Shown: positions 1 through 10,800 of the stretch, one piece after another | Numbering within the stretch: the first letter of the stretch is position 1 | How the letters are laid out: every line of letters begins with the position of its first letter | Made by a program: the position numbers and the translations under genes | Origin: Oryzias latipes | Taxonomy: Eukaryota > Chordata > Actinopteri > Beloniformes > Adrianichthyidae | DNA length: 64,000 nucleotides | NCBI RefSeq assembly: GCF_002234675.1 | Contig: NC_019866.2 | Location: 25,754,531 to 25,818,530 of the forward strand | Reading direction: 5' to 3' | The notes under the pieces: generated by a model | Told to the model about the DNA's origin: nothing | Seen by the model: only the letters and a program-made list of their open reading frames with translations | Databases searched by the model: none

Positions 1-1716
1 GTCGCCAATCTCCGTCTTGAGCTTGTAGAACAACAGAGGCGCTTCAAGGATGCAGAACTTCAGTTGAAGTCTCTGCAGGATGAACTGACCATGCTGAGGA
101 ACCGAGGACCTCAGGTGGAGGTCAAAGAGATGATCAAAGAAGTCATCAAGTACAAAACAGACCCACAGACCGAGAAAGAGCTGGAAGGTCTTCGTGAAGA
201 GATCGTTGATAAAACACACCAAATTGAGAAATCAGAGATGGAAATCCGCCAACTTCGTGACGAAATTCAACGATGGAAGGAGACAAAGCCTCAGGTCCAA
301 ACTAAAGAGGTGGTCAATGAAGTGCTGCAGTACAGAGAGGATCCCAAGACCATGGAAGAGATTGAGATTCTAAAAAGAAAGCTGGCTGATGAGCAAAAGA
401 AACGCCTTGATCTGGAGAGAGAAAAGTCTGCCCAGGAGGAAAAGATCAGGCTAAAGAAGTTGGATCTGTCTCAGGTCAGAGAGAAGATTGTTGAGGAAAT
501 AGTGGTCGAGATGGTAGAAGATCCTATCCTCAAATCAGAATGTGAGAACTACGTCCAGACCATCAACAAGGAGCAAGAACTGAAGGAGAGCTTAAAAGCA
601 GAACTCTCAAGGCTGCAACGACAGATCGCTGACTTAGACCTACAGTTGGAAGAACTGGAGCGGGAGCGAAAGGCAAGACGTGAGGCGGAACTGGAGATTC
701 AGAGGCTTCGGATCAGGCTGAATGAGCTGGAAATCCGGGACAAAGAAAATCGCGAGAAGGTGACAGTCAAGCAAAAAGTGGTGCTGCAGCAGGATCCCCA
801 GCAGGAGAAGGAACACTCTATCCTGAAGCTCCAGCTCGATGAAGAGCGGCACAAGCGTACCTTGCTGGAGAAGAGGCTGGACGCCCTCAAGCAGCAGCAG
901 CTAACCTTGGAAAGAATGGACGTGAAGGAAAGAGTCGTCCGCACTGAGAAGGTCCAAGTTGAAAGGGACCCAGAAGCCGAGATGGAGATTGATGACCTCC
1001 GGAGAACTTTAGACGAAGAAAAAAGGAGAAGGCGTGACCTTGATCAAGAGCTCGCCAGCCTTACTTCCAGGCTCTCAGATATGGAGTTTCATCAAACTAA
1101 GTCTACCAAAGAACTGGACTACATCAGAGACGAGAGCAACCGTCTGCAGCAGGAAAACCAGAGGCTGCAGAATGAGATCCGCAGACTTCGGTCCGAGATT
1201 GACATTACTAGCAACGAGACAAAGCTTATCACCGAGTCTGCACCAAGGGATGACGGGAAGAACTTGGAGATGAGACTTGATGCTTTGCAGAAAGAGCTTG
1301 CAGAGCTCAAACGCATAACAGTCCAGAAGGATGAAGAGATTGAAAAGCTGCAGAAGAATCTTGGGTCAGTTAGTATCAAGAGGGAACAAAGAGAGAGCCA
1401 CCTTCGGCGCTCTATCGTCATCATCGATCCAGACTCAGGCAAAGAGATGCGACCGGAGGAGGCCTACAAACTGGGCCTGATCGACTGGAAGATGTTTGTG
1501 AACCTGCAGGGTCAGGAGTGTGACTGGGAGGAGATCTCGGTCAAAAGTCCTTCAGGGGAGTCCACCGTGCTCCACGACAGGAAGTCTGGAAAGAAGTTCT
1601 CCATCGACGATGCGCTGCGAGCTGGCCGCATCACTGATAGGCATCTTCAGCAGTACAACAACAAGGAAATCTCCATTCAGGAGTTTGGCTTGATGGTATC
1701 AGGCAAGACCAAGTGA
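1..1716 (+). CDS. ppl: Periplakin, C-terminal part (5' end outside window)
   Basis: Periplakin is a plakin cytolinker of desmosomes and the cornified envelope that ties intermediate filaments to the cell cortex. The open frame runs from base 1 to a TGA at 1714-1716 (571 visible residues) with no intron, as in the large last exon of plakin genes. Visible residues 1-460 are heptad coiled-coil rod, rich in E, K, R, L and Q, with recurring motifs such as KEVVNEVLQYREDP and KERVVRTEKVQVERDP. About the last 105 residues are the intermediate-filament-binding linker module (IDPDSGKEM, GLIDWKMFVNLQGQECDWEE, HDRKSGKKFSI). There is no plakin repeat domain after the linker, which fits periplakin and argues against desmoplakin and envoplakin. 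The first ATG in view is internal, because codons upstream to base 1 continue the coil. Confidence 0.93.
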   Translation, partial: VANLRLELVEQQRRFKDAELQLKSLQDELTMLRNRGPQVEVKEMIKEVIKYKTDPQTEKELEGLREEIVDKTHQIEKSEMEIRQLRDEIQRWKETKPQVQTKEVVNEVLQYREDPKTMEEIEILKRKLADEQKKRLDLEREKSAQEEKIRLKKLDLSQVREKIVEEIVVEMVEDPILKSECENYVQTINKEQELKESLKAELSRLQRQIADLDLQLEELERERKARREAELEIQRLRIRLNELEIRDKENREKVTVKQKVVLQQDPQQEKEHSILKLQLDEERHKRTLLEKRLDALKQQQLTLERMDVKERVVRTEKVQVERDPEAEMEIDDLRRTLDEEKRRRRDLDQELASLTSRLSDMEFHQTKSTKELDYIRDESNRLQQENQRLQNEIRRLRSEIDITSNETKLITESAPRDDGKNLEMRLDALQKELAELKRITVQKDEEIEKLQKNLGSVSIKREQRESHLRRSIVIIDPDSGKEMRPEEAYKLGLIDWKMFVNLQGQECDWEEISVKSPSGESTVLHDRKSGKKFSIDDALRAGRITDRHLQQYNNKEISIQEFGLMVSGKTK

Positions 1717-2045
1717 GCAGGTCAAGATAAGGGTTTGGGGTTCAATGCTCAGATTCCTGTTTCAGCTTTGGTTAAAGAAATCCTTTTTATAGTTTGCTCT
1801 CAACACTGTGGGAACTGGGCCTTTAGCTGTTTGTTTTTTAATCCATTTAATTATAATGGGCTTCTCGTCTCCTCTGTGTCCGCTGTGCAAAGATTGAAAC
1901 TCCTGCCCTAACATAATCCACTCTGAGCCTGTACTGGGGTTAATGACCTATGACCTAGCTACTATTACTGCTTTACGGGGTTGAACTTATACATTCTGGA
2001 AATCAAGCTGTGAAAGCTGAAATTAAAGATGAATCAAACTGGGAA
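1717..2045 (+). terminator. ppl: ppl 3' UTR with ATTAAA polyadenylation signal
   Basis: Non-coding sequence follows the ppl stop codon. An ATTAAA hexamer at 2022-2027 is followed by a T/G-rich stretch (CTTGTTGTGTAATTTCTG) about 30 bases on, the usual arrangement for vertebrate cleavage and polyadenylation. No other hexamer of this quality lies between the stop and the repeats that begin near 2100. Confidence 0.6.
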
Positions 2046-2099
2046 TCCTGAATCTTGTTGTGTAATTTCTGTTAAATGCACCTCATAAACACCTCCAAT

Positions 2100-2640
2100 C
2101 ACCTTTAGTAACCGGTCCGTCTCGAAACCGGAGCCCCACATGTTGATGAAGGTTCTCATCATCCAGGTGACCTCTTGGATTGAGTCATGATCTGGATGGA
2201 TGAAGCAACTTAATGAAACGTTGCAAGAAAGAGACTTGAAGTCCAGATGCCAAGACTTTAAGTGCTAATTATTAATCACCTTCTTTGACTTATGGCTGCT
2301 CCATTCTTGGTTGGTCACATCAAATCATCTTCCTCCATCTAACCATATCCTGTGCATCTTCTTCACTCACACCAACCACTCTCATGTCCTCCCCTTCTGC
2401 ATCCATGAGCCTCCCCTTTGGTCTTCCTCTCCTGGATCTCCAACCTCAGCATCCTTTCACCATCATCATCACTGTTCCTCCTGTCAAACATCTCCATCTG
2501 CTTCCCTGCATGGATCTCCAGAACATCCATGATCTGATCCTCTGATGGATTCATTCCTGGTCCATCCTGGTCCCAAAGAGAAGCTCAGCATCTTCACCTC
2601 TGCCTCCTCCAGCTCTGCATCAGAGTCTCTGAACCAGGGT
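2100..2640 (-). repeat. Degraded dispersed repeats, probably antisense LINE remnant
   Basis: The sequence is pyrimidine-rich on the plus strand (TCTTCCTCTCCTGGATCTCC, then ATGATCTGATCCTCTGATGG), the look of reverse-complemented fish LINE sequence. The part at 2130-2270 carries text such as GAAACGTTGCAAGAAAGAGAC that is also common in teleost repeats. Short open frames here contain no recognisable domain. Family assignment is a guess; the repeat character is recognised only by eye. Confidence 0.35.
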
Positions 2641-3321
2641 GTCAAACTCCATCGCAAGGGGGCCGAAATTCTAAACACACTGTAGGTCGTGGGTCAAACA
2701 GAATAAAAGTATATTTTAAATCTTTAAAATTTAACTAACTGAACATAAATATGAATTAAAAAAAGGGATTTTATTCCCACTCTGTGCGCTGCTTCCGCCT
2801 AACAAGCAAAATACAGAGATTTTAAGGATACACATGATTAAAGTCATTCATATAGATTGCATTTATATATAAAGAAAGTTCCATGAAATTAAATTTATTT
2901 TTGCTGCCTTTTTCTGTCCTTGAGCCCCGGCCCCTCAGAAATCCTGCGCACGTCTCTGTCCCCAAACTCCAAAGGGTTTCCTCTCTTCTCTCCATTCACA
3001 GCTCACATTCTCATTTAGATCATTTATCATGCAGCAAATCTCTTTTAAAGGACATGAAAGGCCTCAAAATGCATCCAATAATTATCATTGATTATTCAGT
3101 CCTTTCTGTAAACATTATTAGATATATACTCCACTTTACAACATGAAACACATCAGTGAAAGCTCCCAGAGGGAACAGACACACACGGTTGTGTCAGCAT
3201 CATTGTGTTGCAGACACAATACAGATTCAGGTCACAATTTTCTACACAGTGCCATTTACTGAGCGAACTGAAAGATCACGGTGATAACAAAGACTGAAAA
3301 CACTGATAACAAACAACATAC
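2641..3321. other. Intergenic stretch, partly repeat-derived
   Basis: The start (GTGTCAAACTCCATCGCAAG, GGGCCG) resembles the end of a common fish hAT-type repeat. The rest to 3321 is AT-rich with no gene, RNA or clear structure that I can recognise. Confidence 0.3.
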
Positions 3322-3760
3322 AGTTGGAATGTTCATTGACCTGCAAAAGCATCTGATGGAATAAATCCTGACCTGCTTTGGTCTCAATGCTCCTCATACG
3401 GCATTAGGGGTCTGTTATTCCAGTGGCTTAAGAGTTATTTAACTAACCAACAGCAGTTTGTCCAAGTTAATGGACATAATTTGGAATACCAAAATGTAGT
3501 TACCAGAGTTCCCCAAGGATCGCTTTGGGGTTCTTTACTTTTTACTTTGTTAATCAATGACATCTGCAAAGATTCTAAAAGAGTTCAGTTCCTGTTGTTT
3601 GCAGACGACACAACTATCTACCTCTCTGGAACAAGTCTAAATGAACTAACAGAGACAGTAAAAGTGGAAATGATGAAGGTGAAAAATTGGGTTCATGACA
3701 GTAAATCATTTTTCAATTGAGATAAAACAAAGTGTAGTGTATTTTCAGTAAGATGAACAT
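3322..3760 (+). pseudogene. Non-LTR retrotransposon reverse transcriptase fragment
   Basis: Translated pieces match the palm of a non-LTR reverse transcriptase: FIDLQK (block A), YGIRG-like text, SYLTNQQQFVQVNG, VPQGSLWGSLLF, LLINDI, the catalytic box FADDTTIYLSG, and an NWV segment. A stop codon at 3718-3720 and early stops near 3355 break the frame, and no endonuclease or 5' region is present. It is a dead 5'-truncated copy between ppl and mpp2. The clade (L2, Rex or related) is not decided. Confidence 0.75.
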
Positions 3761-4061
3761 TTAATATTAAACATTGACCAAGTTAACGTATGTAAAGTGA
3801 ACGAGATAAAAGTTCTTGGAGTTGGAGGAAAAGTTGAAATGGAAATTATCTCAGAAAAACATTGGAATTCTGTATGGACTAAGAGATTTACATACATGTA
3901 GCTCCAAACTAAATGTTTAGTTAAAAGCTAAATATTTAATTTGTACTTATATATTTATTTAACAAATTGTATTTAACAAAGCTGAAATGTTTCGTTTAGA
4001 AAATAAATATTTCGGTCAGATCTAAATATTTAATTTGCAAACTAAATGTTTGCTTTAATCA

Positions 4062-4515
4062 AATTCAATTCAATTCAATTTTATTTGTATAGCCCAAAAT
4101 CACAACAACAGTCGTCTCGATGGGCTTCGAAGTAAAACATGAAATCAAAAGGATCACGAATACAAAGAGTTCAATAGGAAAATACTAAAATGAACTAACA
4201 AACTGACTAAGCTATACTGGCATCCCTGCCCTTAGACCCCCCTTCGCGGTAAGGAAAAACTCCCAAAAAAAACGGATTCCGGAAAAAACGAAGAAACCTC
4301 AGGGGTGTCCACATGAAGGAGGGATCCTCCCCCAGGACGGACAGGCGATTTACCAGAACTCTTAGAGAAGAATTAACTTATCTAAATCTACAACTACATA
4401 TATAAAAGTCCAGCAGACGAGCTTCATCCAGCCGTGGTTGGGGGGACAGTCAAGGGCGCGAGTCGAGCCAGAGACAGGAACCACAGCCAGGTGTAGGAGC
4501 AGGAGCAGAGACGAG
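4062..4515. repeat. Dispersed teleost repeat beginning AATTCAATTC
   Basis: It starts with a reiterated AATTCAATTCAATTCAATTT followed by TATTTGTATAGCCCAAAATC, a start seen on many interspersed fish repeats, and ends near 4515 in A/G-rich sequence. No coding domain is evident. Related tail-like sequence recurs near 63580. Confidence 0.5.
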
Positions 4516-4739
4516 GTAAACTAAATATTTAATTTTAATCAAATTAAATATTTAGTTTACAAACTAAACATTCTAATTCCAGAAAATATTAAACTTTAAA
4601 AATCAATATTTAATTTGTAAATGTAACATTGAGAAATACATGAATTACAGGTGAAAATACGCATTTGAACATAAACCTTTCTTCCCTCTGACTAAATAAG
4701 CAAAAGTATCGCAGGTCATCTGACGGAACTGTTCCTCCC

Positions 4740-4887
4740 ATGATGCTCTTCTCTGCGGTCGGTCGGTTTTATTGTAGAAGGTCTCCGGAAGTGGCGGTGC
4801 GCAGTGACGTCATCACCGTGAGTGACGCCTGGAACAAACGCACAACAACAGGAGCGCGAGGCGGCTTTGTATCATCGCGGACGGCGG
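4740..4887 (+). promoter_or_regulatory. mpp2: Likely mpp2 promoter and 5' non-coding exon (CpG-rich, CRE)
   Basis: The region from about 4740 to 5110 is strikingly CpG-rich against AT-rich flanks. It contains a full palindromic cAMP-response element TGACGTCA at 4805-4812 and a good splice donor, GGCGG|GTGAGC, with the exon ending at 4887. The first coding exon of mpp2 (7840-7888) has its own acceptor, so an upstream non-coding exon is required, and this is the best candidate. No TATA box is seen, as is usual for CpG-island promoters. The assignment to mpp2 is inferred from position and strand. Confidence 0.55.
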
Positions 4888-6221
4888 GTGAGCTATTCCA
4901 AAGATGCACGTGAACCTTTTCTCTGAATTCTGCGCTCGTTCACTGACCGGGTGCGCGTGCGCGAGCTTTGAGAAAAGCTGTTTTAGTTCATAATTCTCTT
5001 GAACGTTGGCCTCCCTGCTGGTGCGTGCGCGCGTGAGTGTGGTTCGCTTTGTTTTGTGTCAGCATTAGGAATAACCAGCGTGCGCGCGTGCGCCTCCGCT
5101 TCTTGATTTATAACTGATGGAGAAGATGCCCGTGCACGCGAGCGCGTGGCAGAGTGAAGATGGAGAATTAGTGGCTTTGAAAGGCTTGAACCTTAAATCT
5201 GGATTCTGATTGAGGCAGAGACGCAGAAAAGGAGCCCCCCCCTCCCCCCCATGTGTGACGTATCTATTCTATTTATTAGATTATAAATTAATTCAATCCA
5301 TTGTGTGATAACTAACCCCTCCCCCTCCAAACAGCAAGGACCCGCTGGTTCCAAGACGGCAGAATCCCACAGACTTTCTTTAAAATGTCACAAGATCCAT
5401 TCTGGCTCTGCTACTGTTTTGTTCTTCATGACCTTAATGTTTTTATTTTTTAATTTTATTTCTACAAGTTCTTCAAGTCATGAACTGACCAATCAGATGT
5501 CTCCATAGAAGCAGGTAGTCTCAGGTGGTTTGGAACATTTGATTGAAAACACCCAAACTTTGCTTCCACTCATAGCTAGTGGTTGGATGAAACCATTTCC
5601 TGTCAATAGATTCTCTTTGAAATCCTAATGACAGCAGAAACTTCCCAGACGACCCGGTTCTACAGGTCTTCCTCCCTGGTTCCTCCTTTTGCATCAGCTT
5701 GGCGTCTCTGGTGGTCGTTGTGGACGAGCTCCTTCCTGTTCTCTAACGCTGAAGCAGCCGTTCTTCTCTGCAGAAAACCTTTCATTCTAGCTAAACGGCC
5801 CGTTTCAGATCTCTGAGCCCCTCAGGAGACGGTCACTCCAGAACCTTCACCGGGTTCTGGTGGAACCAATGACAGGTGGACCCGGCCTTGTGTTTTGGAC
5901 CATCGTCGTGCTGACGTGTCCTGGTGTGTCCCATGAACAGCCTTCAAGCTGAAGAGAAACAGTGAAAGAATTTCAAGTTGGAAATTCTGACATCTCCTGA
6001 TTCTCTAAAATTTTTAAATATACTTTTGTTGATTTCATCCTAATGTACGGCGTTTCTATGACAATAAGATAAAGCAGCTGCTTCATGTAGGCGTCCTGAG
6101 CATTTTAGTACAGTATATATAGTAATATTTTGTTTTTATAAATAGGCCTTCATAAGAAAATGGTTCCATGTGATATTTGTGTGTTTTAAGGTACTTTATA
6201 TTTGTTTTATTAAATATATGA

Positions 6222-7449
6222 CCCGATGTGAACCGAGACCCGATGTGAACCGAGACCCGATGTGAACCGTGACCCGATGTGAACCGAGACCCAATGTGAA
6301 CCGGGACCCGATGTGAACCGTGAGAACCGTGACCCGATGTGAACCGGGACCCGATGTGAACCGAGAGCCGATGTGAACCGGGACCCGATGTGAACCGAGA
6401 GCCGATGTGAACCGAGACCCGATGTGAACCGTGACCCGATGTGAACCGAGACCCAATGTGAACCGGGACCCGATGTGAACCGTGAGAACCGTGACCCGAT
6501 GTGAACCGGGACCCGATGTGAACCGAGAGCCGATGTGAACCGGGACCCGATGTGAACCGAGAGCCGATGTGAACCGAGACCCGATGTGAACCGTGAGAAC
6601 CGAGACCCGATGTGAACCGAGACCCAATATGAACCGTGACCCGATGTGAACCGTGAGAACCGTGACCCGATGTGAACTGTGACCCGATGTGAACCGTGAC
6701 GCGATGTGAACCGGGACCCGATGTGAACCGGGACCCGATGTGAACCGAGACCCGATGTGAACCGGGACCAGATGTGAACCGGGACCCGATGTGAACCGTG
6801 ACCCGATGTGAACCGTGACCCGATGTGAACCGTGACCCAATGTGAACCGAGACCCAATATGAACCGTGACCCGATGTGAACCGTGAGAACCGTGACCCGA
6901 TGTGAACTGTGACCCGATGTGAACCGTGACGCGATGTGAACCGGGACCCGATGTGAACCGAGACCCGATGTGAACCGGGACCCGATGTGAACCGGGACCC
7001 GATGTGAACCGTGACCCGATGTGAACCGAGACCCGATGTGAACCGGGACCCGATGTGAACCGGGACCCGATGTGAACCGTGACCCGATGTGAACCGAGAC
7101 CCGATGTGAACTGTGACCCGATGTGAACCGGGACCCGATGTGAACCGGGACCCGATGTGAACCGTGACCCGATGTGAACCGTGACCCGATGTGAACCGAG
7201 ACCCGATGTGAACCGTGACCCGATTTGAACCGTGATCCGATGTGAACCGTGACCCGATGTGAACCGTGACCCGATGTGAACCGTGACCCAATGTGAACCG
7301 TGAGAACCGTGACCCGATGTGAACTGTGACCCGATGTGAACTGTGACCCGATGTGAACTGTGACCCGATGTGAACCGAGACCCGATGTGAACCGAGACCT
7401 AATGTGAACCGTGACCCGATGTGAACCGGGACCCGATGTGAACCGGGAC
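6222..7449. repeat. 17-bp minisatellite (ACCCGATGTGAACCGNG), about 1.2 kb
   Basis: About 70 tandem units of ACCCGATGTGAACCG followed by GG, AG or TG, with scattered shorter units (TGAGAACCG) and single-base variants (CCAATGTG, GAACTGTG). Because 17 is not a multiple of 3 and the unit carries no stop on the minus strand, all three minus-strand frames stay open (reading GSHRV, FTSG, VHIGSRF). Those long frames are therefore artefacts. The array lies in the presumed 5' intron of mpp2. Confidence 0.95.
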
Positions 7450-7839
7450 TTTTGGGATCCATTTAAACCCTCTCTTTTTATGTGAATTTGGTTTCAAAGA
7501 CTTCAGTTGGAAAATTCTCCATTTTCTGAACAGTTTTACAGGAGATGGAACATTTTTCAGCTTTCTGCTAGGAAAAGCTTTACTTTGCTCTTTAAGGTTT
7601 TGATTCTCTTAGAAGGTTCTAGATTCGGTAACCTAACCAACCACTGACCTTATCTAGACTTTCTACGACATTCCATAGAACAGGAACTAATGAAAAGGTC
7701 AGACAGTCCCAACTTGTTGGTAGATCTTCCCACAGCAGTTGATCGAATAGACAACAAGAAAAGGACGTTTTTACAAATATTCCATATTCTTTCTTCTTTG
7801 TCATGAATGCACTCATTCTTGTTTTGCTTTGTCTCACAG

Positions 7840-7888
7840 ACTGACTACAGCTGAGCCATGCCTGTTGCCTCCCCCAGGATAGAACCTG
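7840..7888 (+). CDS. mpp2: mpp2 first coding exon
   Basis: An acceptor CTCACAG ends at 7839, followed by 18 nt of 5' UTR, ATG at 7858 and ten codons ([10 protein letters not shown]), then one extra base before the donor GTAAGA. The leftover G joins TA at 18234 to make valine. The MPVA start, shared with mammalian MPP2, decides the initiation codon. Confidence 0.8.
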
Positions 7889-10800
7889 GTAAGAGTTGAT
7901 GCTGTTTCTTGACTTCAGCTAATTCTGCGAGTTGTGTTTTGTAAATCTGGTTAACGTTTGGTAAAAACGTCTCAGATGTGTCAGGCGTCGGCTTGTTCCC
8001 CGTGGTTTCCTCTGCCGTCTCCACTTGTTCAGTGCATTAACCATTTGAGTCTGTATAAAATTACACATGCTAACATATTCACATAATTACAGCAGTCCCA
8101 TGCAAAGCAGCTAAGGTAATTCCTAACAAAATGTTTAGCTAGTGGTGCGACTGCTGTTTAGAAAGCATAGAGCAGGAATTTAACTTCTTCCGCATCATAA
8201 AGAAGCATTGTAGTTATTAATTGACAGAGTAAGGACATAATCTATTCTTAGTCTGAGTCTTAGGGTGTATTCAGACTGGACACATTTTGTCCACTTTAAG
8301 TCAATCAGAGTTCGTGTTCCCAGATAATCCGTAACTAATTTTTAGTCTGAATACACCCAAGTGGACCCTGATCTGGGACCAGGAACCGCTCTCAGGGCCA
8401 TCTTTGGAGTTGGTCTTGGTTTGTTTCCAATTGGACTGAGCTTCGGTTCGCTCTGAAATTCCTCCTTCTGAATACAATTCGTCCTCGGAGTGGAGCAACT
8501 GGACCAAAACGGCCACATTAGCGGGTGGTCACGTGATCTTAGGCTACGTTCACACTGCAGGCTGAAATGACCCAATTCCGATTTTTTTGCCCCTATGCGA
8601 CCTGTATCTGATCTTTTCATGACAGTCTGAACGACACAGATCCGATCTTTTCAAATGCGACCCAGGCCACTGGGGTATGGAGTTAATTCAGTCTCAATAA
8701 TCAGAAATGCACACAACCTGTTTTACAAATGCACACGCTCCGATTCACAAATGTCATTTTATGCAAACGTGAAAAATAAATTCGGAAATACACACCCTGT
8801 GTTTCACAAACACACAGATTGTGTTTCACAAATGCACACTAAATGTTTTACAAATGCACAATAAGTGTTTCTCACAAATGTGCACACTGTTTTTCACAAA
8901 AACATTTTAGAAATTCACAATAAATGTATCAGAAATGCACAGTAAGTGCTTCACAAACGTGATTTTTAGTTACACATGTGATGTGAACTCACAGATCATT
9001 CGAACTGCAGACTGTGCATTCAAAATCCCGTTCTCGTTTGTGAATCTCCCCGTGTGTGTGAGAGATTTTTCTACGGTGAATATTGAGACTCATCTGACGG
9101 AGCGGGTCGACTAATCTCACCATTGGCTAGTGAATCTGTCAATCAAACTCATCGGCAAAGCAGGCGGGTTCGCTTTTAGCCAATCGAATGGCCCCTTACA
9201 CTCCTCACTTTCAAAGTGACGAGGGAGGGAGCTGTTCAGCACAGCAGTTGGGAGGACGCGGGCGGCAAACATGGCGGAGAGGTCTTCTGAACGGGATCAG
9301 TCTCAGCCCGTAAGTAATGCATTTATTTGATCATTCCCTCGTTGTACGTCCTGTAATGTTATTGAATACTAAGTTGAAGCGTTCTCCTTTGCCAAGTGAC
9401 ATGTGTGAATGCTTTATGAACACTGCAGCCGAGTCGTTTGCAGAGTACCCCCACCGCTAATTAGCTCAGCTTTGTTTTGCTTAGCCTGTGCAAGTTGTGT
9501 CTGCCTGTGAGTGTGAGTGAAGTTCAAGCCGGTGTCGGTTCAAGCTAGCGTCTATAGCCAATGATCTGTAGGTTCTTAACATGATTCAGATAGAACTGAG
9601 GGGAAAAGCATGCCGGATTTACAGCAGCAAAGAAAGTTTAATAAAAAGTATTGATTTGGAGACGGCGATTTGTTTAAACACTGATGCTATGCTATGCTAA
9701 CTAGCTAGTTGTTCCGTGTGCTGCCTTTATGTAAACGCGATCCGGGTTAAAGTTAGACACAGCATTTTCACAGCCCAGACTTTAAGACGGGGTGGACTGT
9801 GCAACAAAGTTAATTCATATGACATTCATGAAAACGGCATTTTTTAAATATAACAGACAGGAATCCACTGTTGAATGAAAGAAGCCTCATTAAGTTTCTA
9901 ACGTTAGAACCCGTATTGTGCTGAAAAGCCCTGTGAGATTGTGTCAGAGTGTCAGCCACTAAATTCCCCGTATCTTTACTTCCAATGACGTAATGACAAG
10001 AATCCCAAACATTATGTTTTTAGGCTGTTTTGTAGTCGATAAGTAGTCACAGAAAGGGTGGATGGGAGAAATCAGCTGTCAACAGTGATTAGAGTAGAAG
10101 TTACTGTAAGTATTACACACAGGCTTTCTGTGATCAGTGTCTTGTCTCTGATTTTTTTTAAAGGTGTTCTTTACTACAAGCTCAAGTAATCATAGCAAGA
10201 GTGTTTTAAAAAATTCCCCTTTCATATATTTGAAAATTATGTAATTTAAGATCAGACAGCTAAATGATCTAATCCATGTTTGTTGTGTTTTTATTTATTC
10301 TCTAGGAATTACTGAAGCGTGACAGCGTGACAATCTTTTGTTCCTCGTGCCATCAGGCAATACAACTCTCTGGCAGGGCATCTTACAAGTAATTTCTTTT
10401 AATTTTACCCACTGATTTTCCAATTATTTACCTTTTTTATCAATCTCTTTATTTTGTGATATTTCTATTTGTAATGCATGTGTGTTTATGTGTTTTTTTA
10501 AGATGGCCATTTTTAAAAAATTTTCTCAGGGATTATTAAATACCCTTCTATTCTATTCTATTTCATATTTTATCATCCTGTTGTATTACTGTTTTACCTG
10601 TCAATTGGGAATTTAGCATTTTTGCCGCCGTAAACATCTGTCAGTTGAAAGTATTTGTACTTGTATTCCATGTATCCTGTACCTGAAGATAGCAGACAAC
10701 AACTGTGCAGACACCCACTTGGCCTTCTTCAGTGACGCTGTGAACGTTTATGGCTTTCCTCTGAGGTATTCATGTTATTCATAAAGACATCTTTTATTCA

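Noticed and set aside
640..1442. Minus-strand open frames of 70-107 codons
   Set aside because: They are shadows of the ppl coiled-coil coding sequence, whose plus frame is unbroken for 571 codons.
6083..7462. 459-codon minus-strand open frame with GSHRV/FTSG repeats
   Set aside because: It is the translation of a 17-bp minisatellite open in all three frames, with no start context, splice sites or conserved domain.
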